Below are positions 1 to 7,576 of a DNA stretch of 64,000 nucleotides, in pieces. The stretch is from Verrucomicrobiia bacterium (lineage in GTDB: Bacteria; Verrucomicrobiota; Verrucomicrobiia; Palsa-1439): NCBI GenBank assembly GCA_035577545.1, contig DATLVI010000022.1, forward strand, positions 62,001-126,000. The letters run 5' to 3'. Every line of letters begins with the position of its first letter. Within the stretch, counting starts at the first letter, position 1. Made by a program: the position numbers and the translations under genes. Below the pieces are notes generated by a model, which made no database searches, had not been told where the DNA came from, and saw nothing but the letters and a program-made list of their open reading frames with translations.

Positions 1-364
1 AACCGAGAACACGTTCCCCGAAGCGTTCGACCACCGCCTGCAGTGCCACGCCTTTCTCTTTCAATCGTTTGGACCAATAGTCGATTGCGCCCATGGGAAC
101 GGCGAATGCGGTGGCGGTTACCTGCGGCGGGCCGATTCGCCCGCGATACGCGCCGGCCCACGCGAAGAAAGTCATGATTGACCCCGGCCGGCCCAGTTCG
201 TCGCCATAGTAGAGATGATAGCTCCCGGGATCATCAAAGTTCACCGTCAATTTCACCAGTCGCAATCCCAACACGCCGCAGTAGAAATCGATGTTCTTCT
301 GGGCATCGGCGGTGATGGCGGTGACATGATGAAGTCCGCCAATCGTATTCTCAGGGGTCGTCAT
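1..364 (-). CDS. VOC-family ring-cleaving dioxygenase, MhqO-like (C-terminus off window)
   Basis: The visible N-terminal 121 residues contain GGLHHVTAITAD, with the metal-ligand histidine of a vicinal-oxygen-chelate module, and the block YHLYYGDELGRPGS typical of the MhqO/YkcA dioxygenases that cleave hydroquinone-type rings in the cytoplasm. The second VOC module lies outside the window. The ATG at 364 overlaps the stop of the preceding hydrolase (ATGA), so the two are probably translationally coupled. Bacillus also pairs an MhqD hydrolase with an MhqO dioxygenase, so a quinone/electrophile detoxification role is inferred. Last gene seen of the long minus-strand stress run starting at 4869. 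Confidence 0.8.
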   Translation of the reverse strand, partial: MTTPENTIGGLHHVTAITADAQKNIDFYCGVLGLRLVKLTVNFDDPGSYHLYYGDELGRPGSIMTFFAWAGAYRGRIGPPQVTATAFAVPMGAIDYWSKRLKEKGVALQAVVERFGERVLG

Positions 365-1020
365 GGTCGGTCCTTCTGATTGGCAGCGATGACGCCCTTC
401 AGCAACTTTCGGCAGGCATCGAGCTCATCGTCATTGATCGTGTGCGGCATGCCGGGATAACGGCGCAACTCAACCACTGCGCCCATCTGACTTAGTACGG
501 CCTCGGTCTCTTTCACGCGCTCGAACGGGACATGCGGATCGGGATCGCTCGTGCCCAGGAATACCGGGGTGCTGGCCAGCGAGCCCGGATAATTTCTCGG
601 GGTGCCAGGAGGCCCAATGAGCCCACCCGTTAACGCGATCACCGCGCCGTAACGCCGCGGATGCCTCGCGACAAACTCCGATGTGAGGCAAGCTCCCTGC
701 GAGAAACCCAGCAAGATGATCCGGCCGCTCGAAATGCCACGGGCCAGAAGATCATCAACGAGCGAATCAAGTCGACCCAGCGCCGAATCCAGATACGGCT
801 GGTTCGCGTCAAGCGGTGCGAGGAAGGAATGCGGATACCACGTGTTTCCAGCCGCCTGCGGTGCAATGGCCGCGAGTTTTTCGACGCCCAACTCCTCGTA
901 CAGCGAGAGCGTGCCCTCCGCGTCCGCACCCCGACCATGGATCAGCAGGATCGTTGCGTCCGCCTTTTCCGGCGTGGGACCGGCAGTAAGGACCGGCTGC
1001 TTGGCGTGTGGATCGTTCAT
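361..1020 (-). CDS. phospholipase/carboxylesterase-family alpha/beta hydrolase, MhqD-like
   Basis: A 219-residue cytoplasmic serine hydrolase of the carboxylesterase/phospholipase family. It shows the oxyanion block LLIHGRGADAEG near residue 28, the nucleophile motif GFSQG (Ser near 107), an acid in the SDPDPHVP block and the catalytic His in GMPHTI. Length matches the family (about 200-220). No signal peptide. It overlaps the downstream VOC dioxygenase by four bases and follows the exported hydrolase by 17 bases. The pairing with an MhqO-like gene suggests a role in quinone or aldehyde stress; the substrate cannot be read from sequence. Confidence 0.82.
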   Translation of the reverse strand: MNDPHAKQPVLTAGPTPEKADATILLIHGRGADAEGTLSLYEELGVEKLAAIAPQAAGNTWYPHSFLAPLDANQPYLDSALGRLDSLVDDLLARGISSGRIILLGFSQGACLTSEFVARHPRRYGAVIALTGGLIGPPGTPRNYPGSLASTPVFLGTSDPDPHVPFERVKETEAVLSQMGAVVELRRYPGMPHTINDDELDACRKLLKGVIAANQKDRP

Positions 1021-1037
1021 GAATTAAGCGGTGGTGT

Positions 1038-1946
1038 CTAGCGATTGAGGAACTCAAGCAATTTGGGAATGACCTGGTCGGGCGCCTCCTCCATAAGCCA
1101 GTGCCCGGCGCCGCGAACAACGACGCCCTCAACGTTGGTCGCCACCAGACGTCCCTGTTGGATCAGGAATTCGCCGGAAGCCTTTTCCCCGGTCAGGACC
1201 AACATCGGCATCGGCAACGGCGTTTTGGCGAAGCCGGCAAAATCCTGCGCATCTTTCTCGAACGCGCGAAAGTATTCGAAGCCGGCGCGCATGTGGTCCG
1301 GTTGGGCATAGGCGGCCGCGTAAATTCGCCGGTCGCGTTCCGGCACCGAATGGGCGGGGTCCGCGGCGAAATCATTCCAGAAATGCTCGAAATAAATACG
1401 TTCGCGACCGTGCACGAGCGCGAGGGGCGTCTTCCCATAGAAATGAAAGTGCCAGAGGTCGCGCATCAGCCATACATCGCGCCAGTTCCCCACACCGGGA
1501 AGGAAGGCGTCCATCAATACAGTTCGATCCACCTCGCTTGGATACTGTGCCGCATAGGCGTAGGCGACCATCAGTCCAATGTCGTGCCCGACGATTTGAA
1601 TGTGGTCGTACCCAAGGTTGTGCACCAGCATATGAATGTCCTGGGCCATTACGGCCTTGGTATAACCCTCGGTCGGCGTGGAAGACTGACCCGCGCCGCG
1701 TAGGTCCGGCGCGATGACGGTGTGGGTCTTAGCCAGTTCCTTCATCAGCGGTAGCCACATGTGACTTGTTTCGGCGTACCCATGCAGGAGCACTACGGGG
1801 TCACCCTGGCCGGCAATCAGGTAGTGCAGCCGCACGCCGTTGACATCGGCAAACCGACTTTGCGGCGCTGGTTCTGCAAAGGCAGTCGCGGCCAAAAGCA
1901 CAAACAGATAGAAACTCGAAAGGTGACTTGTGAGTTTGTTCTTCAT
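1038..1946 (-). CDS. exported alpha/beta hydrolase, epoxide hydrolase/haloalkane dehalogenase type
   Basis: A 302-residue alpha/beta-fold hydrolase with an N-terminal signal peptide (hydrophobic stretch residues 9-24 ending AFA), so periplasmic. HGYAETSHMW provides the oxyanion hole, GHDIG places Asp near residue 122 as nucleophile, and GAGHWLMEEAP supplies the catalytic His near 281. An Asp nucleophile is the hallmark of epoxide hydrolases, haloalkane and fluoroacetate dehalogenases rather than esterases. It lies within the closely spaced minus-strand run, 17 bases after the DUF302 gene. Substrate unknown. Confidence 0.8.
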   Translation of the reverse strand: MKNKLTSHLSSFYLFVLLAATAFAEPAPQSRFADVNGVRLHYLIAGQGDPVVLLHGYAETSHMWLPLMKELAKTHTVIAPDLRGAGQSSTPTEGYTKAVMAQDIHMLVHNLGYDHIQIVGHDIGLMVAYAYAAQYPSEVDRTVLMDAFLPGVGNWRDVWLMRDLWHFHFYGKTPLALVHGRERIYFEHFWNDFAADPAHSVPERDRRIYAAAYAQPDHMRAGFEYFRAFEKDAQDFAGFAKTPLPMPMLVLTGEKASGEFLIQQGRLVATNVEGVVVRGAGHWLMEEAPDQVIPKLLEFLNR

Positions 1947-1963
1947 AACGATGGATCTTCGGT

Positions 1964-2458
1964 TCAGGCAGCGGCTGTCGTTAACAAGGCTTCAATCTTG
2001 GAGTCCAAATCGCGCGCGATCTTCTGCGCCTCCGCGCTTCCGTACGGAGCCAAATAGCTGGCCATCCGGTCGTAGGACAAGTGCACCTCATCCGGACGTT
2101 CATCGATCAAAATCGTCACCGGCGCATACGAAGCGGCATCGGGAACATGCACAGCCATTTGTTTCATGATAAGCGGATTGCCGACGACCAGGCGCAAGAT
2201 ACGCGGTGTTTCAGTCCCACTTTCCTTGCGCAAAATTTCGCCGATATCAAAACGGGTGAATTCCATCAATCCTGACGGTCCGACCGCCTTGTGAATGACC
2301 TGTTCCAGTTCTTCGAATGTCTTCGCCGTGGTTACGTCCTTCGGAAACGCGCGCATATCCGGATGCCCGATGGTCACACTGAGCTTCGCGACCACATTCT
2401 CGAATGGATTGCGAGAGAGCATGCTGAACCGCTGCACGGTAACCTGGATCGTCGGCAT
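1964..2458 (-). CDS. DUF302-family protein
   Basis: The open frame extends upstream to 2581, but that part overlaps the membrane-protein gene at 2475; ATG at 2458 (MPTIQVTVQRFS) gives a normal N-terminus and a 16-base spacing. The 164-residue product has the DUF302 features: an early hydrophobic/Lys segment, the block LMEFTRFDIGEIL, and VVGNPLIMKQM followed by YAPVTILIDE. DUF302 proteins are small soluble proteins often encoded in redox or stress operons; their chemistry is not established. Context agrees: it sits between a membrane protein and an exported hydrolase in the stress run. Confidence 0.7.
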   Translation of the reverse strand: MPTIQVTVQRFSMLSRNPFENVVAKLSVTIGHPDMRAFPKDVTTAKTFEELEQVIHKAVGPSGLMEFTRFDIGEILRKESGTETPRILRLVVGNPLIMKQMAVHVPDAASYAPVTILIDERPDEVHLSYDRMASYLAPYGSAEAQKIARDLDSKIEALLTTAAA

Positions 2459-2474
2459 CGGGTGTGCCTTCCGT

Positions 2475-2975
2475 TCAAGCCGGACGAACCGCTTCGTCCC
2501 GGAACTTGATCGCCGCAACGATGGTGAGCACAACAAAAAGCGCCATCGCACCGAGTTGCGCGACCAGGAAAGGCGGCTCATGTTGCGTCGGAGCCAGCGC
2601 CTTCAATGACGGCACCTTCAGGAACGCCTGCACGATTAAAACGAACACATTTAGATAGAGCGCAATCGTGGCGGTGATCACGTAGGTCTTGCGCCACGCG
2701 CCCGCGAGACGACGGCCATAGCGAGCGACAATCGCCACCGTCAGCACCACCAGCGAGATGGCGCCGACCACCTGGGACGGCAACAGGCGATCGGTCGGAA
2801 AACCGTACCCGGTCACGCTGGTCGCGACCGTCGTTCCCAGGAAGAGCGCCGTCCAGCCGTCGAACCGTTTCGAGGCCAGCAGCCCGAAAATGACCACGAA
2901 TCCAGAGAAGATCCCAACCAGGCTAATCGCGACGTGGATGAAGGTGTACGTGGCTGTCGGCATGCCGAATATCAT
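2475..2975 (-). CDS. four-helix integral membrane protein of unknown function
   Basis: A 166-residue hydrophobic protein with four predicted membrane spans, roughly residues 10-32, 42-58, 66-84 and 97-115, plus a fifth hydrophobic stretch near 138-155. Charged loops (ARYGRRLAGAWRK) fit positive-inside cytoplasmic loops. No recognisable catalytic motif. It follows dps by 57 bases and precedes the DUF302 gene by 16, so it is likely co-transcribed with the redox genes. It could be a quinone- or heme-associated membrane protein, but only its membrane nature is supported. Confidence 0.6.
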   Translation of the reverse strand: MIFGMPTATYTFIHVAISLVGIFSGFVVIFGLLASKRFDGWTALFLGTTVATSVTGYGFPTDRLLPSQVVGAISLVVLTVAIVARYGRRLAGAWRKTYVITATIALYLNVFVLIVQAFLKVPSLKALAPTQHEPPFLVAQLGAMALFVVLTIVAAIKFRDEAVRPA

Positions 2976-3032
2976 GCTGCGTCTCCTTTCTGTTGGGTTT
3001 GGAGTACGAGCGCGCTACGCCTTCGTACTCCT

Positions 3033-3554
3033 TCAAAGATCGCGGACGATCTCTGATAGAAACCACGTCCGACGTTCCGTCTGGTCAATCCAGACCTCAA
3101 TCAAGCTGGCGGTGGCGACATCATTATGCTGTTCACAGACTTCATGGGCGGACCGCAGAAATCGTGTCAGGTGCTGGTTGTCGGCCGACAATTCGGTCAG
3201 CATGTCTCCCGGGGCAACAAATTCCTCATTGTTGTCCTCCAGGCGTTGGTGTCGTGAAATATCGCTGATGGAATGGAGCGTGGTTCCTCCGATCTTGCGG
3301 GCTCGTTCCGCAATATCGTCCGTCATGGCAAAAACCTGGTCGGCATGCTCGTCCAGAAGCAGGTGGTAATCACGGAAATGCGACCCACTCATGTGCCAAT
3401 GGAAATTCTTTGTCTTGACGTAAAGCGCGAACACGTCCGCGAGCAATTGGCGTAACGCGCTGGAAATCTCCCCAACCCCCTTGCGGCTGAGATCAGTTGG
3501 TGTTTTTAGAGCCTCATTTTCCCGCACCTCTAGTGTTGCATCACTCTTTGTCAT
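3033..3554 (-). CDS. dps: Dps-family ferritin-like DNA-protection protein
   Basis: A 173-residue Dps: KTKNFHWHMSGSHFRDYH carries the first ferroxidase His residues, HLLLDEHADQVFAMTDDIAERARKIGG carries the Asp/Glu ligands of the inter-subunit di-iron site, and the C-terminal helix keeps the family layout. Dps dodecamers oxidise Fe(II) with peroxide and shield DNA. The N-terminal 25 residues are charged but only weakly basic. A strong Shine-Dalgarno (GGAAGGAGG) sits 8-16 bases before the ATG. It is the fourth gene after the peroxiredoxin, consistent with peroxide defence. Confidence 0.92.
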   Translation of the reverse strand: MTKSDATLEVRENEALKTPTDLSRKGVGEISSALRQLLADVFALYVKTKNFHWHMSGSHFRDYHLLLDEHADQVFAMTDDIAERARKIGGTTLHSISDISRHQRLEDNNEEFVAPGDMLTELSADNQHLTRFLRSAHEVCEQHNDVATASLIEVWIDQTERRTWFLSEIVRDL

Positions 3555-3575
3555 CGCCTTGTCCTCCTTCCACTA

Positions 3576-3818
3576 CTACTCATAGTTCTCGACGGTTTTT
3601 GGCGAACGAACGTGGGCTTTATTCGGGTCCTGCCCCGCGGAGCGCCGGGCCTGCCGCTGGCGCAACAAGTCCCAGCACTGATCCAATTCGACCTGAATTT
3701 TTTTGAGTCGCGCCGTCTCCGTGTTGCCAAGGGGCTCTTGCAAATAAAGTTGATGCTCTTCGGCAGCGAGGCTTTGGATATGCTTGAGGACCGATTGATC
3801 GGTGTCCTGTTTTTTCAT
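3576..3818 (-). CDS. DUF2630-family small protein
   Basis: An 80-residue, highly charged, probably helical cytoplasmic protein. It matches the DUF2630 pattern: a short N-terminus, IQSLAAEEHQLY, and then ELDQCWDLLRQRQARRSAG. Function unknown; the family is typically about 80 residues, so this copy is full length. Its ATG overlaps the stop of the DsbA-like gene by four bases and dps starts 21 bases downstream, so it is translated within the peroxide/redox run. Confidence 0.8.
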   Translation of the reverse strand: MKKQDTDQSVLKHIQSLAAEEHQLYLQEPLGNTETARLKKIQVELDQCWDLLRQRQARRSAGQDPNKAHVRSPKTVENYE

Positions 3819-4351
3819 AGCGCTATCTCCATCGCCTTCAAAAGCGTAACGAGATCAAAGGAGTCGTCGTGGCGAACGCCGTTTATGAAGAACGTCGGCG
3901 TGCCATTCACACCGCTGCGGGCGCCGCTCATAAAATCTTCACGTACCCGGGCGGCCTTGGTGTGTTTGGCAAGCTCGCTGGTAAATTGGGACGCCTCGAG
4001 GCCCAGCCCGGTCGCATACTGAACCAAATCCTCGTCATCAAGCGCTTCTTGATTCTCATACAACGTATCGTGCATCTCCCAGAATTTGCCGTGCGCCCCC
4101 GCCGTCTCGGCCGCTTCCGCCGCGTGCTCGGCGTGTGGATGCATCGTCGAGAGCGGGAAATTGCGAAAGACGAAGCGCAATCGCTTCCCAAGGTGCTCTT
4201 GCAGTTCTTTCACGACCGGATAAGCCTGCCCGCAATACGGACACTCGTAGTCGCCGTATTCCACAAGGGTGATCGGGGCGGTTGCCGGTCCCTGAATGTG
4301 ATCGCGTTCTCCCACCGGGAGCGTCAGCTTGGCCACCCATTGTGTTCTCAT
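3815..4351 (-). CDS. DsbA-like thioredoxin-fold oxidoreductase (cytoplasmic)
   Basis: A 178-residue thioredoxin-fold protein of the DsbA/2-hydroxychromene isomerase-like family. YGDYECPYCGQAYP gives the CPYC redox centre near residue 40, FRNFPL is the conserved segment after the second strand, and GVNGTPTFFINGVRH contains the cis-proline. There is no signal peptide, so it is a cytoplasmic disulfide reductase/isomerase rather than a periplasmic oxidase. It starts four bases inside the end of the peroxiredoxin gene and may recycle that enzyme (inference from coupling). Confidence 0.85.
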   Translation of the reverse strand: MRTQWVAKLTLPVGERDHIQGPATAPITLVEYGDYECPYCGQAYPVVKELQEHLGKRLRFVFRNFPLSTMHPHAEHAAEAAETAGAHGKFWEMHDTLYENQEALDDEDLVQYATGLGLEASQFTSELAKHTKAARVREDFMSGARSGVNGTPTFFINGVRHDDSFDLVTLLKAMEIAL

Positions 4352-4869
4352 GCTGCCACCTCTGGCCTGGCCGGGAGGGCTTCAAGTGCCGCAAGGATCC
4401 CATCAGCACCGGGATTGACACCGACCGGTGACACGTAGCTCCAGCGAATGGTTCCTTCCGCATCAATCACAAACAAGGCTCGCTCGCAGGTGCCGTCTTG
4501 TGGGCGATAGACCCCGAAGGCGCGCGCCACGGCCCCCTTCGGTTCAAAATCGGGAAGCAGCGGGAAACGCAGTTTGCGATCTTTGGCGAATGCCAGGTGA
4601 CACCAGATGCCATCGACCGAAACGCCAATCAGTTCCGCATTAAAGCGATGAAACTCCGGCAGGAGTTCATTGTAGAGGGCCATCTGGTCCCCGCATACCG
4701 GACTCCAATCGGCCGGGTAGAACGCCAGGATAACCGGCTGGCCGCGAAAATCACGCAGCGAGACGCTTTGGTCGGGCGTAGTGTGCAACGTGAAGTCGGG
4801 CGCCGGGGTGCCGGCTATGAGTGTCCCTGTTGGATGATGAATCGATGGCTCGTCGATATTCTTTTTCAT
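4348..4869 (-). CDS. peroxiredoxin (AhpC/TSA family)
   Basis: A 173-residue peroxiredoxin that reduces H2O2 and organic peroxides. PDFTLHTTPDQSVSLRDFRG leads to FYPADWSPVCGDQ, where the Cys (near residue 59) is peroxidatic although the usual TxxC is SPVC. DGTCERALFVID may supply a resolving Cys near 127, suggesting a 2-Cys mechanism. First gene of the run toward lower coordinates; Shine-Dalgarno GGAGGG lies upstream of ATG 4869, and a consensus promoter is found at 5034-5062. Confidence 0.88.
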   Translation of the reverse strand: MKKNIDEPSIHHPTGTLIAGTPAPDFTLHTTPDQSVSLRDFRGQPVILAFYPADWSPVCGDQMALYNELLPEFHRFNAELIGVSVDGIWCHLAFAKDRKLRFPLLPDFEPKGAVARAFGVYRPQDGTCERALFVIDAEGTIRWSYVSPVGVNPGADGILAALEALPARPEVAA

Positions 4870-5033
4870 AAAGCTTCCGTCCCTCCAGGATCAGGATTGG
4901 TAAGACAGATGTCACGGAACACACGGTCGTACGAAGAAAAGTCTCTCGCGTACTTTGCGACTTCGCTTCGGCTGCGACCCGATATGTTGAGGGGGGTGTG
5001 AAGAATGCCCAACGCGCACCTCAACTCAAGCGG

Positions 5034-5062
5034 CATATACCGCCGGTTCCAACCCCTGTCAA
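5034..5062 (-). promoter_or_regulatory. sigma-70 promoter for the peroxiredoxin-dps run
   Basis: On the minus strand TTGACA (5062-5057), a 17-base spacer and TATATG (5039-5034) form a near-consensus promoter. Predicted transcription would begin near 5027, leaving a leader of about 158 bases before ATG 4869. The leader has no obvious start codon with a ribosome site. Position and strength fit a shared promoter for the genes down to position 1; no OxyR-like site was recognised. Confidence 0.5.
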
Positions 5063-5134
5063 GTGCATACCGCCCGAGACGAACACCCGGGTGGCTGTCG
5101 TCGTTTACGTTGCTGGCCGCGCCCCCGTCTCAGC

Positions 5135-5734
5135 TCAGGTCTTGGCGCGGAACTTGATGCCGCAGCCCACGAACTTGGTTTCCTTGTTGGCGACCGGCAG
5201 GCCGGCAGTCGACGCGTCAATGGCGTCCTGCAGGAAGTGCGCCTTGACGTTCTCCGCGTTCTGCGAATCATCAATGGCGCCGTGGTACACCAGCTTGCCG
5301 TCCTTGTCGAAGAGGAACGCCTCGGGTGTGCGGGTAGCGCCAAACGCGCGCGCCACGTCCGACGTCGCATCCACGACGTAGGGGAACGTGAAGCCGAGCT
5401 TCTGGGCGCGCTTCTGCATCTCGGGATAGCTGTCTTCGGGATATTCGGCGGGATCATTTGAGTTGATGACAATCACGCCCACGTCCTTGTCCTTGCCGGA
5501 ATTGCCGATGGCCGCGATGCGGTCCTGCCACGCTTTCACGAACGGGCAATGATCGCACGAGAAGATGACGAGTGTGCCGTTCTTACCCGTGACGTCGGCA
5601 ATCGACACCTCTTTCCCGTCCACGTTTTTCATCTTCACGGTTGCGGACGGCGCCTTGTCACCGATGTTCAAGCCAAACGCGCTGCCGGCCAGCGACAGCG
5701 ATACGATCAATGTCCCTAACGAATTTCTCTTCAC
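5135..5734 (-). CDS. exported thioredoxin-like redoxin
   Basis: A 199-residue redoxin with a signal peptide (residues 1-21, cleavage after SAFG), so periplasmic. FSCDHCPFVKAW gives a CxxC active site (Cys55, Cys58) of the unusual CDHC type seen in AhpC/TSA-like redoxins, and RTPEAFLFDKDG contains the cis-proline. A third Cys in FVGCGIKF is near the C-terminus. Overlaps the upstream lipoprotein gene by four bases. Likely a periplasmic thiol-disulfide or peroxide-related protein; the partner is unknown. Confidence 0.82.
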   Translation of the reverse strand: MKRNSLGTLIVSLSLAGSAFGLNIGDKAPSATVKMKNVDGKEVSIADVTGKNGTLVIFSCDHCPFVKAWQDRIAAIGNSGKDKDVGVIVINSNDPAEYPEDSYPEMQKRAQKLGFTFPYVVDATSDVARAFGATRTPEAFLFDKDGKLVYHGAIDDSQNAENVKAHFLQDAIDASTAGLPVANKETKFVGCGIKFRAKT

Positions 5735-6279
5735 GGAGTGCCTCCTGCTGGTTTTGTTTGTTTGCCAAGGATTTCGACCACTTTCTGCTCAAAAACGTTG
5801 AAAGTGGCTTCGCCTTCCCAAAAATCTCGCAGCTTGCCGGTCCCGTCGAAAAGGAACGTGGCGGGCAACGCGCCCGTCCATTGCTTCCCCATCCCATCAA
5901 TGAACTCCTGGTCCTTCTCCACCTTCAAGTACGCCGGAAATTCCACGCCGCGCTCGGCCAGGAACTTCTTCACCGCCGGTAGGTCCGTCTCAGTATCCGC
6001 CGAGACGAGTAGGACCTTCAAACCCAGCCCCTGATACTTGTGCGCCACGTTCACGAGACCGGGAAATTCCTGCCGACACGGTCCGCACCAGGTCGCCCAC
6101 ATGTTTACCAACACCGCTTTCGCTCCCGAGTCGCGAACCGACTTCTGAATATCAGCGGCGGTGACCGGCGTCACCCGCACGTCTTCGACACGCACCTTGT
6201 TCGCCGGCGCACAGGCCGCAAGCCAGGTGCCGGCGCACAGGAGAGCGCCTACCGTAATGTTTCTTCGAATCGCCATCAT
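5731..6279 (-). CDS. TlpA/ResA-type thioredoxin lipoprotein
   Basis: The frame is open to 6366, but the ATG at 6279 (MMAIRRNITVGALLCAG) gives a proper lipoprotein signal with lipobox LAAC at residues 19-22. The mature domain has NMWATWCGPCRQEFPG, the WCGPC active site of TlpA/ResA thiol-disulfide reductases, and GALPATFLFDGTG with the cis-proline. Such proteins reduce periplasmic disulfides, for example in cytochrome c maturation. Forms a two-gene unit with the redoxin at 5135-5734 and is divergent from the CvpA-like gene. Confidence 0.85.
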   Translation of the reverse strand: MMAIRRNITVGALLCAGTWLAACAPANKVRVEDVRVTPVTAADIQKSVRDSGAKAVLVNMWATWCGPCRQEFPGLVNVAHKYQGLGLKVLLVSADTETDLPAVKKFLAERGVEFPAYLKVEKDQEFIDGMGKQWTGALPATFLFDGTGKLRDFWEGEATFNVFEQKVVEILGKQTKPAGGTP

Positions 6280-6281
6280 GA

Positions 6282-6297
6282 CATGTAATAGTACATG
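6282..6297. promoter_or_regulatory. inverted repeat in the tlpA/cvpA divergent spacer
   Basis: CATGTA-ATAG-TACATG is a perfect 6+4+6 inverted repeat three bases upstream of the TlpA-like start and 68 bases before the CvpA-like start. Its symmetry and position in a divergent spacer fit an operator, but no regulator gene is adjacent. Confidence 0.3.
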
Positions 6298-6364
6298 AAA
6301 TCGGTTGCTGCGCCAGTGGGCATTGCGTAGGATTCCGCGTGCTTTCGAGAAGGCGCAATGTACC

Positions 6365-6841
6365 ATGAGCTTCGGGTTGGCCGATTTCGCAGCGGCGGGC
6401 TATCTGACTTGGGGCGCTCTCAAGGGCCGGCGTCGCGGCTTGTCCGTCGAACTACCGCGATTCGCCAGTGTGACCCTGGCACTGGTTACGGGCGCGGGGT
6501 TGGCGCGTTGGGCGGACCATATATTTGAGGACATTAACAAACTTACGGGCCAGGCGGCCGGCGCGCTGGGCTGGGGTGGAATCCTCGTAGGTGCGTTCTA
6601 TCTGGCGCGCCAGTTCCGGGCTTGGATGGGGCAATGGATCACGGGCCTGTTGCCGGAAGAAACTGTGCAGAAGCGGGCTGGTATGGCGGCCGGGTTCCTG
6701 CGAACGCTCGTCATTAGTTCCATCATCACGATCTGTCTCCTGCACACGCCGCTGGCGTTCCTCGTTCGCGATTCCGTGATGGGCGGTCTCGCAAGAATCG
6801 TGCAACCCGTCTATCACGTGGCCAACAAACCGCACCCTTGA
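6365..6841 (+). CDS. CvpA-like membrane protein
   Basis: ATG 6365 (MSFGLADFAAAG) is preferred over the frame opening at 6305 because a GAAGG ribosome site sits upstream. The 158-residue product begins like CvpA (colicin V production) proteins: LADFAAAGYLTWGALKGRRRGLSVELPR, where a first span is followed by the GxxRG turn. Spans near residues 31-47, 66-84 and 111-137 follow. CvpA proteins are inner-membrane proteins linked to envelope maintenance and biofilm traits. Stands alone, divergent from the TlpA-like operon. Confidence 0.65.
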   Translation: MSFGLADFAAAGYLTWGALKGRRRGLSVELPRFASVTLALVTGAGLARWADHIFEDINKLTGQAAGALGWGGILVGAFYLARQFRAWMGQWITGLLPEETVQKRAGMAAGFLRTLVISSIITICLLHTPLAFLVRDSVMGGLARIVQPVYHVANKPHP

Positions 6842-7151
6842 CCCACCTGCGCGGGGCTTTTGCCAGATAGTGCGCCACGCTGGACAATGCACTGGACACT
6901 ATGTCCAACGCACTGAACACCTACCACTGGTAACCCGATGCGATTTGCGTCCGTTTAAAAAATAATTGCGCTGCATTGATTGTCCTAACTGCAACGGGGC
7001 GCACGCATTTCACGCACGAGCGAATGCGTCGCTTACGACTCTCGTTCTTCTGGCATAGCCTATGCGATCTTAGGTTACCGACGAGCAAGGGTATGTGGAA
7101 ACGATCGACGCCCCCGCGCGTCCGTATTCGTAAATGAAACCGAAGACAAGA
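6842..7151. other. gene-free spacer with palindromes
   Basis: No credible gene in these 310 bases. It holds TGGACA-CTA-TGTCCA (6894-6908), a perfect inverted repeat that could be an operator or act in the CvpA-like transcript end, and the GG-N10-GC site at 7051-7066. A short AT-rich patch lies at 6955-6970. Confidence 0.5.
7051..7066 (+). promoter_or_regulatory. sigma-54-like -24/-12 site, also a palindrome
   Basis: TGGCATAGCCTATGCG has GG and GC separated by ten bases as in sigma-54 promoters (consensus TGGCAC-N5-TTGC), 86 bases before the first small gene. It is also a perfect palindrome GCATAG-C-CTATGC, so it may instead be an operator. In some bacteria PEP-CTERM genes use sigma-54 with PrsR, which makes the proximity to the exosortase notable (established for other species; inference here). 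Confidence 0.3.
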
Positions 7152-7307
7152 ATGGATAGTTTGGTGAACGCGTCAAACACTCTGAGCTTTGGGTCTCCTA
7201 TTGTTCAGAAGAGTCGTAGAGAACCGCGCCGAACTGCATGGACGTTGATCTGCGCGGGCTTTTTGACAGGCGTGTTGATCTGCGGCCTTGTGCTGTTGAT
7301 GCGGTAA
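7152..7307 (+). CDS. 51-residue single-span membrane protein
   Basis: ATG 7152 opens a 52-codon frame whose product has a polar, basic N-terminus (SRREPRRTAW, residues 21-30) followed by one membrane span (residues 31-50: LICAGFLTGVLICGLVLLM). The stop is eight bases before the next ATG, and AAGGA between them serves the second gene. No homologue is recognised. The basic-then-hydrophobic layout suggests N-in topology. Converges on the exosortase. Confidence 0.5.
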   Translation: MDSLVNASNTLSFGSPIVQKSRREPRRTAWTLICAGFLTGVLICGLVLLMR

Positions 7308-7314
7308 GGAAACA

Positions 7315-7572
7315 ATGCGAACAACTATGCACCCACACGCGCCAGAAACCAGCGCCGTCGCAATCCACGCCCAAGCGCGGATCGATGAGCTTGGTAACCA
7401 CATCCTTTTCAGGGCCCTTGTCTTTACCTTGTCTGTCGCGGGAGGATACTATTTGTCGCGTTTCATGTACACGGTCCTGTGCCTGTTGCCATCATGGATC
7501 GATTGGGCCCGCACAGAAGCCAGCCCGCTCGCCGACATCGCGCGGTTCCTGCACTCAGCCTTTGGCAACTAA
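7315..7572 (+). CDS. 85-residue single-span membrane protein
   Basis: An 85-residue protein preceded by AAGGA at good spacing. N-terminal 30 residues are polar and His-rich, then a membrane span around residues 33-57 (FRALVFTLSVAGGYYLSRF) and an amphipathic tail. Family not recognised. Forms a two-gene operon with the 51-residue protein, and ends five bases from the convergent exosortase stop, within the small hairpin AAGCCG-CTA-CGGCTT (7571-7585). A link to protein sorting is only suggested by position. Confidence 0.55.
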   Translation: MRTTMHPHAPETSAVAIHAQARIDELGNHILFRALVFTLSVAGGYYLSRFMYTVLCLLPSWIDWARTEASPLADIARFLHSAFGN

Positions 7573-7576
7573 GCCG

